Positions 29,960 through 38,641 of a DNA stretch of 64,000 nucleotides are shown here, piece after piece (within the stretch, counting starts at the first letter, position 1; each line of letters opens with the position of its first letter). The DNA is from Sulfurimonas sp. HSL3-1 (GTDB lineage Bacteria; Campylobacterota; Campylobacteria; Campylobacterales; Sulfurimonadaceae): positions 744,001-808,000 of the forward strand of contig NZ_CP147920.1 of NCBI RefSeq assembly GCF_039645995.1, given 5' to 3'. The notes under the pieces were generated by a model. That model worked only from the letters and a program-made list of their open reading frames with translations. It ran no database searches and had not been told where the DNA came from. The position numbers and the translations under genes are program-made.

Positions 29960-30710
29960 CGACCCCAGGGACTTCTATCTGGGCGGGCTCTATGCCGTTG
30001 TCCTTTTTGTCCTGATCATCCTGCTTTTTTTCCAGCTCCTTCGGGGACTGGACAAAATGCACAGTTACGCTATGACGAAAAGTTCTGCGGTCTCTGTTTC
30101 CCTGGTGGATGTCCCGCTGGTGACTTCAAAACAGAACAATACCCCCAAACCTGTACCCAAACAAGAAGCGGCGCCGGAACCCACCCCCGAGCCTGAAGAG
30201 AGCCCCACGCCTGTTGAGGATATCTCCTCGCTCTTTTCGGATATCCAGACGCAGAAGATCGTGCATACCAAGCGGCTGGACGAGCAGAAAAAGATCGATA
30301 CAAAGCGGCTTGCCAACCTCCAAAAGCGCATTAAAACAACGAAGAAGCGCGACACGACTGCAACGGCTGAGAAGGTCAAGAATCTGAACCTCGTACGCCC
30401 CTCGCAGGAAGCCGGCGGGCAGAGCGCGTCGGGCGGCGCGGAAGTCAATGCGTATTACGCTAAAATACAGGCCACTATCTATGAGAACTTCTTCCCGCCG
30501 GTCAATTCCGAAGGCTCGGTTTCACTGATCCGCATCTGGATTTCGGCCAGCGGCAAGATGACGCGTTTTAAAGTGCTGCGCCCTTCCGGCGAGGCATTTT
30601 TCGACCGGGAGGTCACGCAGCTGGAGCAGCGCCTCCTGCGCGTCAGGTTCGAGAGAAACCCAAAAGGAAATGAGGCCGTGCTGGATGTCAGCCTGGTCTC
30701 CAAGGAGTAA
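29931..30710 (+). CDS. tolA: TolA (TonB C-terminal domain, energy-transducing)
   Basis: 259 residues. N-terminal membrane helix (YAVVLFVLIILLFFQLL, about 22-38), a Pro/Glu-rich then Lys/Arg-rich central region, and a C-terminal TonB-like domain (AYYAKIQATIYENFFPPV, SLIRIWISASGKMTRFKVLRPSGEAFFD). The long poly-alanine helix of E. coli TolA is replaced by a much shorter linker. GTG start lies inside tolR. Links the TolQR motor to TolB/Pal. Confidence 0.88.
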   Translation: MKSLSLPTVDDPRDFYLGGLYAVVLFVLIILLFFQLLRGLDKMHSYAMTKSSAVSVSLVDVPLVTSKQNNTPKPVPKQEAAPEPTPEPEESPTPVEDISSLFSDIQTQKIVHTKRLDEQKKIDTKRLANLQKRIKTTKKRDTTATAEKVKNLNLVRPSQEAGGQSASGGAEVNAYYAKIQATIYENFFPPVNSEGSVSLIRIWISASGKMTRFKVLRPSGEAFFDREVTQLEQRLLRVRFERNPKGNEAVLDVSLVSKE

Positions 30711-30712
30711 CG

Positions 30713-31954
30713 ATGCGTTTTTTCATTGCCATGATGATGAGTGTGACGTTGATGTTCGCCGCCGATGCGACCATTGAAGTAGTAAAAGAAGCCGACAGTC
30801 TTCCTTCCATTGCCGTGGAGGATGCCTCCGTCGATTTCACCGGTACGCCGGCCAAACGTTTTTTCAGACTGCTTTCGAGCGATCTGAACGTCTTGACGCT
30901 CTTCAATGTCGACCACCACTACGCCACGACCCATTTTGATAACGCTTCGATACTGAACCGTGCCATGGATTACACGCTGCGTTTCCGCCTGCGCGACGAC
31001 GATGCCGCTTTTGTCGCCGACATCCGCCTTTTCCAGGACGACAAGGTCGTGATGCAGAAAAGCTACCGGGTGGCCAACACGGGCATGAGCCCCTTTGTGG
31101 CGCACGCGATCGCCTATGACATTAACGATTTCTTCGGCCAGGCGCCGCTGGAGTGGCTCAAGCGCAAGATTATCTTCGCACGTCTCAAAGGGCGTATGGA
31201 GAGCGAAATCGTCATTGCAGACTATACCCTCTCTTATCAGCATGTTATGATCAAAGGAGGACTCAACGTCTTTCCGAAATGGGCGGACGAGGCGCACACC
31301 GCGTTTTATTACACCTCCCTCAGCGGAAACAAACCGACCCTCTTCAAGATCGACGTCCGCACCGGTGCGCGCAATGCGATCATGAGTTCGGACGGGATGC
31401 TGGTCTGCTCCGATGTCAGACGGGACGGACGGGATCTGCTGCTGACAATGGCGCCCAACGGCCAACCCGACATCTACCTCTATGACACCGCCACGAAAAC
31501 GGCCAAGCGGGTCACGACCTACGGCGGCATCGACGTTAACGGGCAGTTTATGAACGACGGCCGTGTCGTCTTTATCTCCAACCGTCTCGGGTATCCGAAT
31601 GTCTTTGCAAAGCGCCCGGGCGAAGCCAAGATCGAACAGCTGGTCTTTTACGGAAAAGACAACTCCGCGTGCAGTGCGCACAACGAATATGTCGTTTACA
31701 AATCCCGTGAAACGAACAATGCCTTCGGTCCGAATACCTTCAACCTCCACCTGATTTCGATGAAGACGGACTTTATCCGCCGCCTGACCGCCACGGGCAT
31801 CAACGAGTTCCCGCGCTTCTCCAATGACGGCGATGCCATCATCTATATCAAAAACTACAAACAGCAAAGTGCCATCGGGGTGATCCGTCTGGCCCAGAAC
31901 AAAAACTTTTTGTTCCCCCTCGCAAGCGGAAAAATCCAGTCTTTGGACTGGTAA
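30713..31954 (+). CDS. tolB: Periplasmic beta-propeller protein TolB
   Basis: 413 residues with a signal peptide (cleavage after MFA). The N-terminal domain is followed by a WD/PD40-type six-bladed propeller; blades are visible as HTAFYYTSLSGNKPTLFKIDVRTGARN, DLLLTMAPNGQPDIYLYDTATKT and GRVVFISNRLGYPNVF. Binds Pal in the periplasm. Starts 2 bases after tolA. Confidence 0.93.
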   Translation: MRFFIAMMMSVTLMFAADATIEVVKEADSLPSIAVEDASVDFTGTPAKRFFRLLSSDLNVLTLFNVDHHYATTHFDNASILNRAMDYTLRFRLRDDDAAFVADIRLFQDDKVVMQKSYRVANTGMSPFVAHAIAYDINDFFGQAPLEWLKRKIIFARLKGRMESEIVIADYTLSYQHVMIKGGLNVFPKWADEAHTAFYYTSLSGNKPTLFKIDVRTGARNAIMSSDGMLVCSDVRRDGRDLLLTMAPNGQPDIYLYDTATKTAKRVTTYGGIDVNGQFMNDGRVVFISNRLGYPNVFAKRPGEAKIEQLVFYGKDNSACSAHNEYVVYKSRETNNAFGPNTFNLHLISMKTDFIRRLTATGINEFPRFSNDGDAIIYIKNYKQQSAIGVIRLAQNKNFLFPLASGKIQSLDW

Positions 31955-32001
31955 TCCGTAAACTTAAAGCAGGTTGCTATATCCTGTTAAGTTTTTTTTG
32001 C

Positions 32002-32007
32002 TAAAAT
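32002..32007 (+). promoter_or_regulatory. -10 box before pal
   Basis: TAAAAT preceded by an eight-base T-run and TTTTGC, 64 bases upstream of pal in the 116-bp tolB-pal gap; gives pal and cpoB an independent promoter. Confidence 0.55.
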
Positions 32008-32070
32008 CTTCTGGATTAATTAATGAACACCCTCGTGAAAGGCTCTGTTCGGACTCCCTAAAGGATTGTG

Positions 32071-32616
32071 ATGAAAAATGTGTTGGTATACAGCAGTGTA
32101 GTTCTGATGTTGTTGGCTGGATGTAGCTCTAAAACACCGGCGATCGATGAGACGCAGACGGGTGCGGAAAGCAGCCAGATGGAGAGTGCGGCGGATGCAG
32201 ATACTGTTGTCGTCGATGAGAATGCAGGTGTCAGCGACAGCACGATCGAGATCGGTGAAGAGACGATGAGCGCACTGGAAAGCCAGATGGACTCCATCTA
32301 CTTCGCTTTCGACAAATTCGATATCAGCATGGAAGCATCTTCGAAGCTCCAGACAAATGCGGCACTGATGCAGGGCAAGGCAGCTGCCTTTAACATCAAA
32401 ATCGAAGGTAACTGTGACGAATGGGGTAGCGACGAGTACAACTTCGCCCTGGGCCTCAAACGCGCAAAAGCCGCCAAAGATGCGCTGGTCGCCGAAGGCG
32501 TAAGCGCCGAACGTATCAGCATGGTCAGCTACGGCGAAAGCAATCCGGTCTGTGTCGAAAAGACACAGGAGTGCTGGGCCAAGAACCGCCGCGACGATTT
32601 CAAACTTCTTCCGTAA
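32071..32616 (+). CDS. pal: Peptidoglycan-associated lipoprotein Pal
   Basis: 181 residues. Lipobox LAGC with Cys18, a flexible acidic linker, then an OmpA-like peptidoglycan-binding domain (YFAFDKFDIS, IEGNCDEWGSDEYNFALGLKRA, VSYGESNPVC). Outer-membrane anchor of the Tol-Pal system. ATG at 32071 preferred over a GTG one codon earlier because AAAGG lies at correct spacing. Confidence 0.95.
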   Translation: MKNVLVYSSVVLMLLAGCSSKTPAIDETQTGAESSQMESAADADTVVVDENAGVSDSTIEIGEETMSALESQMDSIYFAFDKFDISMEASSKLQTNAALMQGKAAAFNIKIEGNCDEWGSDEYNFALGLKRAKAAKDALVAEGVSAERISMVSYGESNPVCVEKTQECWAKNRRDDFKLLP

Positions 32617-32625
32617 TCGGGACAA

Positions 32626-33537
32626 ATGAAACGTCTTTCCCTCCTTCTGGCGGGCGCCTTGCTGCTTCAGCTTCAGGCGTCTGAGCCCTCCGTATTCGGT
32701 GCCGGCAATCTTGACAGCGATTCGCCCTATGGGTTGACTGAATCCGAAAAAAAGATTGTCGAAAACCGGCAGAACCTCAAGAATACCAAACGCAAATCCC
32801 AAGAGAACAGTGCACAGCTTCAGAGCCTGCGCGAACGCATTGACGGGTTGCAGACGATTATCGAAGGGTTGGCGGAAAAAACCCAGGAAAACAAGCTCAA
32901 AGTCACGGAACTGACATCCGGCGAAGACATCGGTGCCCAGCGTGATGCCAAGATCGCGGCACTGGAAGAGGCGGTCCGGGCGGACGAGGCCAATATCGCT
33001 TCGTTGAAGTCGCTCCTGGAGAGCATGGCGACACAGGTGGACGCCATCAACGCCAATTACGTTTCCAAGGATGAGTTCAACGCGCTTGTCGGGGAGATCA
33101 ACGCCTTCAAACGCGATCTGGGCAAAACCCTTAAAAGCGTCAGCGCTCCGGCGGCGGGGGCATCCCTGGAGTCAAAATCGAGCAAGGAGCTTGCCGCCGA
33201 AGCGAAGGCAAGCTATAACAAGCTCTACTTCAAAGATGCCATCCCGATGTACGAGGAGCTGATCCGCCGCAACTACAAACCGGCCTATGCACACTTCATG
33301 ATCGGGGAGATGTGGCACTACCGCAAAGAGTGGTCCAAAGCGCTTTCATATTTCAAGGAGAGCGCGGCCCGTTCTTCGAAAACATCGTTTATGCCGACAC
33401 TGATGCTCCACAGTGCGGAATGTATGATGCATACCGGTGATTCGGCAAACGCGAAAAAGTTTCTCCGGTCACTTATCGCTAAATACCCTGCCTCCGGTGA
33501 AGCAGCGGAAGCAGAACGGCTTCTGAATACTTTGTAG
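32626..33537 (+). CDS. cpoB: Tol-Pal associated TPR protein CpoB/YbgF
   Basis: 303 residues with a signal peptide (cleavage after LQA). Residues about 40-160 form a long coiled coil, and the C-terminal third carries tetratricopeptide repeats (AKASYNKLYFKDAIPMYEELIRR, YAHFMIGEMWHYRKEWSKALSYFKE). CpoB coordinates peptidoglycan synthesis with Tol constriction in E. coli. Starts 9 bases after pal. Confidence 0.88.
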   Translation: MKRLSLLLAGALLLQLQASEPSVFGAGNLDSDSPYGLTESEKKIVENRQNLKNTKRKSQENSAQLQSLRERIDGLQTIIEGLAEKTQENKLKVTELTSGEDIGAQRDAKIAALEEAVRADEANIASLKSLLESMATQVDAINANYVSKDEFNALVGEINAFKRDLGKTLKSVSAPAAGASLESKSSKELAAEAKASYNKLYFKDAIPMYEELIRRNYKPAYAHFMIGEMWHYRKEWSKALSYFKESAARSSKTSFMPTLMLHSAECMMHTGDSANAKKFLRSLIAKYPASGEAAEAERLLNTL

Positions 33538-33541
33538 GCAG

Positions 33542-33572
33542 CTATAGCGCCACTTTTTCAGCCGCGCTATAG
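33542..33572 (+). terminator. Hairpin between cpoB and slyD
   Basis: CTATAGCG (33542-33549) pairs perfectly with CGCTATAG (33565-33572) around a 15-base loop that contains a T-run. No T-tract follows the stem, so termination strength is uncertain. Confidence 0.4.
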
Positions 33573-33583
33573 TTAGATCGGGT

Positions 33584-33589
33584 TAGAAT
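33584..33589 (+). promoter_or_regulatory. -10 box of slyD
   Basis: TAGAAT, 26 bases upstream of the slyD ATG. Confidence 0.5.
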
Positions 33590-33615
33590 CCCTAAATTTT
33601 TGTAAAGGTAATATT

Positions 33616-34134
33616 ATGGCAATCGAAACGAATCAAGTCGTATCCATCCAGTATGAAGTTCAGGCCGACGGCAAGGTCGTTGACTCCAACATCGGCGGTC
33701 AGCCGCTCGTCTTTATGTTCGGCAAGGGACAGATCATTCCGGGCCTCGAAGCGGGTATCCAGGATATGGCAGCAGGCGAAAAGGGCGATGTCCTGGTTAA
33801 AGCCTCTGACGCTTACGGCGACTACAATCCCGAAGCGACTCAGGATGTTCCGAAAGAGCAGTTCGCCGGTATCGATCTTCAAGAAGGCATGACACTCTAC
33901 GGTCAGGGTGAAGACGGCGGTACGGTCCAGGTCGTCGTCAAAGAGATCAAAGACGAGAGCGTTCTTGTCGATTTCAACCATCCGATGGCCGGAAAAGATC
34001 TGATCTTCAGCGTCACGATCAATGAAGTACGTGACGCGACGGCCGATGAAATCGCCAGCGGCGTTCCGGCAGAGAATAAGGTTGATGACAGCTGCTGCGG
34101 AAGTAGCGGCGGACATAGCTGTGGCTGCCACTGA
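33616..34134 (+). CDS. slyD: FKBP-type peptidyl-prolyl isomerase SlyD
   Basis: 172 residues. FKBP domain with an inserted flap: VVSIQYEVQADGKVVDSN, FGKGQIIPGLEAGIQDMAAGEKGDVLV, and VDFNHPMAGKDLIFSVTI are SlyD-type. The C-terminal tail (DDSCCGSSGGHSCGCH) is a short Cys/His-rich metal-binding tail, as in nickel-chaperoning SlyD. Role: cytosolic folding and Ni handling for enzymes such as hydrogenase or urease (inference). The next gene starts inside its 3' end. Confidence 0.95.
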   Translation: MAIETNQVVSIQYEVQADGKVVDSNIGGQPLVFMFGKGQIIPGLEAGIQDMAAGEKGDVLVKASDAYGDYNPEATQDVPKEQFAGIDLQEGMTLYGQGEDGGTVQVVVKEIKDESVLVDFNHPMAGKDLIFSVTINEVRDATADEIASGVPAENKVDDSCCGSSGGHSCGCH

Positions 34135-34885
34135 GTTTCTGGCGGCCTCACACGCTTCGACCGAAGCGCTGCGGACGGCGACTCTCCTCAAGACCCTCCA
34201 GGTCAACGCACTTATCAGCGGACCGAAGGGAACAGGCAAACAGACGCTTGCACGGGTGATCCTGCCCGGCGCGGTCGTGTTGGATGCGCGGGATTTTGAC
34301 AATGTGCTCAATGCGCTTGAAAGCAATGACGAAGTTGTTTTGACGCATATTGAACACTGTCCGAACATTACGCTGCTTTTCGAGCGGGTCAAAACGGAAA
34401 AGCTCCGTCTGATCGCCACGGCATCATCCGAATACCTTTCCGATGCGATCTGGGAGTTCTTCAGCGTCAAGATCGCCCTGCCGCCGCTGCTCGAGCGCCC
34501 GGAGGACGTCGAGCTGCTTGTCAGCCATTTCAATGCCGAGGCGGACCGGATCTTCGACCTCTCCCCCGAGGCTTCTCCCTCCGGTAAAAAACCGGACCTG
34601 AGCGACAACGCCTACTCCCTGCGCAAGCAGATCTATTTCGAGCGCCTGATGGGTGGCGTCAACGAAGCGGAAGTGATACAGGTGATGGAACGTTATTTAC
34701 AGTCGCAGATGGGGTCGCACAACGATTACCGCAAATTCCTGCACCTCTACGAGGTCCCGCTGATCCGTACGGGACTGCGCAAGTTCAAATCGCAGCTGCA
34801 GCTGGCGGAACGCCTGGGTCTCAACCGCAACACCCTGCGCAAAAAGATTGCGGAAAACGAGCAGTTCGGTCTGCTTGAATCATAA
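34085..34885 (+). CDS. Fis-type helix-turn-helix protein with a degenerate AAA-like domain
   Basis: About 266 residues if the ATG at 34085 is used, overlapping slyD by 50 bases; GTG at 34121 is an alternative. A P-loop (ISGPKGTGKQTLARVI) opens a reduced sigma-54-activator-like AAA domain: the PPLLERPEDVELLVSHF stretch resembles the activator sequence with LRERxEDI, but the GAFTGA loop needed to contact sigma-54 is absent. The C terminus is a Fis-family helix-turn-helix (QLAERLGLNRNTLRKKIAE). Probably a DNA-binding regulator that cannot itself open sigma-54 promoters; targets unknown. Confidence 0.75.
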   Translation: MTAAAEVAADIAVAATEFLAASHASTEALRTATLLKTLQVNALISGPKGTGKQTLARVILPGAVVLDARDFDNVLNALESNDEVVLTHIEHCPNITLLFERVKTEKLRLIATASSEYLSDAIWEFFSVKIALPPLLERPEDVELLVSHFNAEADRIFDLSPEASPSGKKPDLSDNAYSLRKQIYFERLMGGVNEAEVIQVMERYLQSQMGSHNDYRKFLHLYEVPLIRTGLRKFKSQLQLAERLGLNRNTLRKKIAENEQFGLLES

Positions 34886-34898
34886 TTCAGGAGGAGAA

Positions 34899-35837
34899 AT
34901 GAGTCAGAAAATCGCGATGGTGTTCCCGGGACAGGGGAGCCAGAGTGTCGGTATGGGCAAGGCGTTCTACGAGGCGTCTGATTATGCAAAAGAGATGGTC
35001 GAGAAGGCCAGCGACCGTATTGGGGTCGATTTCAAAGCGTTGATGTTCGAGGAGAATGCGAAACTCGATCAGACAGCCTATACCCAGCCGGCGATTCTGC
35101 TGGTGTCGATGATGGCTTATAAGCTCTTTCAGGAGGCGCGTCCAACGGCGCCGACACTGCTGCTGGGGCACTCCCTCGGCGAAGTGTCCGCCGTCTGCGC
35201 GAGCGGGGCGATCGATTACCTCGACGCCGTCGAGCTGGTGCACAAGCGCGGCCAGCTGATGCAGGGGGCCTGTGAAGGCGTCGAGGCGGGGATGATGGTC
35301 ATCGTCGGTCTTGACGACGCAGCGGTCGAGACGATCTGTACCGATGCGCGCAACAAAGAGAACAAGCAGGTCTGGCCTGCGAATTACAACCAGGACGGCC
35401 AGCTTGTCGTTGCCGGTCTCAAACCGGACCTTCAGAGCCTCGAAGCAACTTTCAAAGAGGCCGGAGCCAAGCGTGCGCTGCTGCTGAACATGTCGGTCGC
35501 CAGCCACTGCCCGCTGCTCTCCGCCGCACAGGACCCGCTGCGCGCCGAGCTGGAGAAAGTGCTGCACGATCCCTTCGACGCACCGATCATCTCCAACGTC
35601 ACGGCCAAGCCGTACCACACGAAGCAGCAAGCGGTGGAGCTGCTCAGCGAACAGCTGATCTACCCGGTCCGCTACAAACAGTCCGTCGCCGCGATTGCCC
35701 CGGACGTCGACCTCGCCATCGAGTTCGGCAACGGCAAGGTCCTTGCGGGCCTTAACCGCCGCATCGCCAAAGAGATGAAGACCTTGAACGTCTTCGACAT
35801 GGATTCGCTCCAGGCTACCCTCGACGCACTCTCATGA
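34899..35837 (+). CDS. fabD: Malonyl-CoA:ACP transacylase
   Basis: 312 residues, ATG at 34899 behind GGAGGAG. FabD loads malonyl groups onto ACP for fatty-acid synthesis. Motifs: FPGQGSQSVGMG, nucleophile GHSLGEVSA, and the catalytic-His region VASHCPLL. Followed by a 4-base overlap with the nitrilase-family gene. Confidence 0.96.
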   Translation: MSQKIAMVFPGQGSQSVGMGKAFYEASDYAKEMVEKASDRIGVDFKALMFEENAKLDQTAYTQPAILLVSMMAYKLFQEARPTAPTLLLGHSLGEVSAVCASGAIDYLDAVELVHKRGQLMQGACEGVEAGMMVIVGLDDAAVETICTDARNKENKQVWPANYNQDGQLVVAGLKPDLQSLEATFKEAGAKRALLLNMSVASHCPLLSAAQDPLRAELEKVLHDPFDAPIISNVTAKPYHTKQQAVELLSEQLIYPVRYKQSVAAIAPDVDLAIEFGNGKVLAGLNRRIAKEMKTLNVFDMDSLQATLDALS

Positions 35838-36595
35838 CCGTCACACTCGTCCAGAATGCACCCCGGCTGAACCGTACGAACCTTGGGGCGTGCGAAGCGC
35901 TGGCGGCTGCCTATTCCGGACGCAACGACGTCATCGTCTTCCCGGAACTGGCGCTCAACGGCTACCTGCTTCAGGACAAGGTCTTTGAAGATGCCTGGAC
36001 GCTGCCGGAACTGGAACCGCTTGCCAAAGCGAGTCTCGCCTGCGATATCGTCGTCGGTGCGGCCCTCAAAGAGAATGGTCGCACCTACAACACCGCGTGC
36101 TATTTCAGCGGCGGCGAACTGCGTCATCTCCACCGAAAACTGCACCTGCCCAATTACGGGATGTTCGAAGAGGCGCGCTACTTTTTCAGGGGAGAGCGCA
36201 TCGAAGCCTTTGACACGACATACGGTCGGAGTGTCATGCTTGTCTGCGAGGATCTCTGGCGCGCTCAGACAATGGCCGACGTTGCGGCGCTCAAACCGGA
36301 ATTCGTCTATGTGATCGCCAACTCGCCGGCACGGGGTTTCGAGGAGGATGGATTGGCCATAGAGGGGCAGTGGGACGCGCTGCTCAAATCCCTCGCGCAG
36401 CTCTCCAACGCCTACGTCGTTTTCGTCAACCGTGTCGGTTTCGAGGACGGTCTGGGCTTCTGGGGCGGCAGCCGTGTTATCACGCCGCGCGGCGAAGCGG
36501 AAGAGACGCTGCCGCTCTTTGACGAAGCCGTGGTCAGTGTCACCCCGGACCACCGTCTGCATGACGTCGAGAAGTGGCTCGCCAAGATCGACTGA
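35834..36595 (+). CDS. Carbon-nitrogen hydrolase (nitrilase superfamily)
   Basis: 253 residues, start overlapping fabD by ATGA. The Glu-Lys-Cys triad is visible: FPELALNGY (Glu), HRKLHLPNYGMF (Lys) and LVCEDLWR (Cys). The ED-x-W after the Cys and overall length recall the glutaminase domain of NAD+ synthetase or NadE-type/omega-amidase relatives. In Campylobacterota the synthetase NadE is usually a separate short protein, so this could be a stand-alone amidase partner; substrate not determinable. Confidence 0.85.
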   Translation: MTVTLVQNAPRLNRTNLGACEALAAAYSGRNDVIVFPELALNGYLLQDKVFEDAWTLPELEPLAKASLACDIVVGAALKENGRTYNTACYFSGGELRHLHRKLHLPNYGMFEEARYFFRGERIEAFDTTYGRSVMLVCEDLWRAQTMADVAALKPEFVYVIANSPARGFEEDGLAIEGQWDALLKSLAQLSNAYVVFVNRVGFEDGLGFWGGSRVITPRGEAEETLPLFDEAVVSVTPDHRLHDVEKWLAKID

Positions 36596-36669
36596 GACCC
36601 CTTTCCAGACCGCGGCAGCAACGCCGTCGCAGTTTATCCAGAAAACGTACTTCTATTCTCTTCCCCCCG

Positions 36670-37122
36670 CTACGCCATGCCGTGTTCGGTCAGAAACCGG
36701 TGCAGGGCGTTGGCGAAAGCGTGGGCGTCTTTGGGACTGAAGGGTTTCGGCCCTCCGGTGACGACGCCGGTGTCGCGGATCGTCTCCATCAGGTTGCGCA
36801 TCGCAAGGTACTGCTTGATGTTGTCTGCGGTGTAGCGCTCCCCGCGGTGGTCGATGGCATGGGCGGCTTTGGCGAGGACCCGGTCTGCCAGGGGGATATC
36901 CGTCGTGATGACGAGGTCGCCGGGGGAGAGCAGCTCAACGATCCTGTCATCGGCGGCGTCGGCTCCGGCCGCCACGATGACCGTCTTTATCAAGGAAGAG
37001 TCTCCCAGCCGGACGGGTTTGTTCGAGACAAGCACCAGGGGCAGTTTCACCCGTTCGACGGCGCGCACCACGATGGGTTTGAGGAGGTTGGGGAAGGCGT
37101 CCCCGTCGACGAAAATGGTCAC
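36670..37122 (-). CDS. yaiI: YaiI/YqxD family protein (DUF188, PIN-like)
   Basis: 150 residues. TIFVDGDAFPNLLK at the start, VAAGADAADDRIVELLSPGDLVITTDIPLADRVL in the middle, and TDNIKQYLAMRNLMETIR are the DUF188 pattern. A PIN-like fold suggests nuclease activity, but function is not established. Its start overlaps the dbpA stop by 4 bases. Confidence 0.88.
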   Translation of the reverse strand: MTIFVDGDAFPNLLKPIVVRAVERVKLPLVLVSNKPVRLGDSSLIKTVIVAAGADAADDRIVELLSPGDLVITTDIPLADRVLAKAAHAIDHRGERYTADNIKQYLAMRNLMETIRDTGVVTGGPKPFSPKDAHAFANALHRFLTEHGMA

Positions 37123-38498
37123 TGCGCGATCCTCACGCGGAACTTTTTGCCCTTGATCTTGCCGCGGTTCAGCTGCTGCAGGGCGGTGTCGGCGACACCC
37201 TGCTCGACAGCGACGTAGGCCAGGGTGTCATGGACGGCGATGTTGCCCACCGCTTTACCGTCGATGCCGCCGGAGGCACAGAGGGCACCGAGCAGGTCGC
37301 CGGGGCGCAGTTTCTGCTTCCGGCCGCCGTCGATCCGCAGGATGGCGAAATCGGGGAGAAAACGTACGGGGTCAGCCGGGGGGAAACCGGAGGCGTCTTC
37401 GGGGCTGAAAGGCGTCTCGCCGGCTTCGGCCAGCCGTTCGGCGGCCGGCTGCTGCTTGGGGGTAAAGAGCGTCAGGGCCATGCCGGTGCTGCCCGCCCGG
37501 GCCGTACGGCCGACGCGGTGGAGGTAGGTTTCGGGCTTTTCGGGCAGGTCGAAATTGATGACCGCGCCCAGCGCCTTGATATCGAGTCCCCGCGCGGCGA
37601 CGTCCGTCGCGATGAGCAGCCGGATCCCGCCGAGGGCAAAACGCGTCAGGACCTCGGTGCGTTCGCCCTGGCGCAGGTCGCCGTGTAGGACGGCCGCGTC
37701 GTAGCCCTGCTCGGCAAGGGCGATCGCCAACGCATCGCAGCCCGCCTTCGTATTGCAGAAAACGACGGCAGATTCGGGGCTGTAATGACCGAGAAGACGC
37801 ACGAGCGTCCCGACCTTCTCCCCTTTTACCTTGAAGAAATGCTGTGTGAGCGTCACCTCGGAAGCGCTATTCTCGACCTCCACAGTCACAGGATCGCGCA
37901 GCAGCGCGGCAGCGATGGCGGCGATCGTCTCGGGGAAGGTGGCCGAAAAGAGCAGGCTCTGGCGGGAGGAAGTCAGGTGCGAAGCGATCTTCATGATGGC
38001 GTCGTGAAAGCCCAGGTCCAGCATCCTGTCGGCCTCGTCGAGTACCAGGGTATGCACCTTCGAGAGCGAAAGCGTTTTTTTCCCCAGGTGATCGAGGACC
38101 CGCCCCGGGGTGCCCACGACGATGTGCGCTCCGTACTGCAGCGAGTCGCGCTGCGGTGCCAGCGGCACCCCGCCGCAGAGCGTCAGAATTTTGATGTTCG
38201 GCCGGTGGCGGGAGAGGCGTCGCAGCTCTCCGGCCACCTGTTCGGCCAGCTCCCGCGTCGGACAGAGAATAAGCCCCTGAACATCCGATTCATTCTCTGC
38301 GAGCTTCATGATCGTGCCGATCCCGAAGGCGAGGGTCTTACCGCTGCCGGTTTGCGCGCGGACGATGGCGTCTTTGCCTTCAAGCAGCGCCGGAAGGCTC
38401 TGTTCCTGTACGGGGGTCATACGGCGGTAGCCTAGGGCATCCAGGTTCTGCTGCAGTGCTGCGGGCAGGGGAAGAGTGGTAAAAGGTTTGGAGGTCAC
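37119..38498 (-). CDS. dbpA: ATP-dependent RNA helicase DbpA
   Basis: 459 residues. DEAD-box core: Q-motif GYRRMTPVQEQSLP, AQTGSGKT, PTRELAEQ, VLDEADRMLD, FSAT, and HRVGRTARAG. The C-terminal domain (RFLPDFAILRIDGGRKQKLRPGDLLGALC) is the DbpA RNA-binding domain that recognises 23S rRNA hairpin 92, so a role in 50S assembly is likely. First gene of a unit with yaiI. Confidence 0.94.
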   Translation of the reverse strand: MTSKPFTTLPLPAALQQNLDALGYRRMTPVQEQSLPALLEGKDAIVRAQTGSGKTLAFGIGTIMKLAENESDVQGLILCPTRELAEQVAGELRRLSRHRPNIKILTLCGGVPLAPQRDSLQYGAHIVVGTPGRVLDHLGKKTLSLSKVHTLVLDEADRMLDLGFHDAIMKIASHLTSSRQSLLFSATFPETIAAIAAALLRDPVTVEVENSASEVTLTQHFFKVKGEKVGTLVRLLGHYSPESAVVFCNTKAGCDALAIALAEQGYDAAVLHGDLRQGERTEVLTRFALGGIRLLIATDVAARGLDIKALGAVINFDLPEKPETYLHRVGRTARAGSTGMALTLFTPKQQPAAERLAEAGETPFSPEDASGFPPADPVRFLPDFAILRIDGGRKQKLRPGDLLGALCASGGIDGKAVGNIAVHDTLAYVAVEQGVADTALQQLNRGKIKGKKFRVRIAQ

Positions 38499-38606
38499 GG
38501 CGGCTCTTTGTGGCAGAATGCTCCGGGAACTTCTCCCGAAGGCGTTACGCCATTGTAGCGTATTGCGCCCCTGCGTGCATTTTACCGCGCTCTGAAGCTC
38601 TTTGGC

Positions 38607-38612
38607 TATAAT
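38607..38612 (+). promoter_or_regulatory. -10 box of mtnN
   Basis: Perfect TATAAT in TTTGGCTATAATTGCACC, 30 bases upstream of mtnN and divergent from dbpA. Confidence 0.6.
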
Positions 38613-38641
38613 TGCACCAATTTTACGATGCAGGAAAAATG

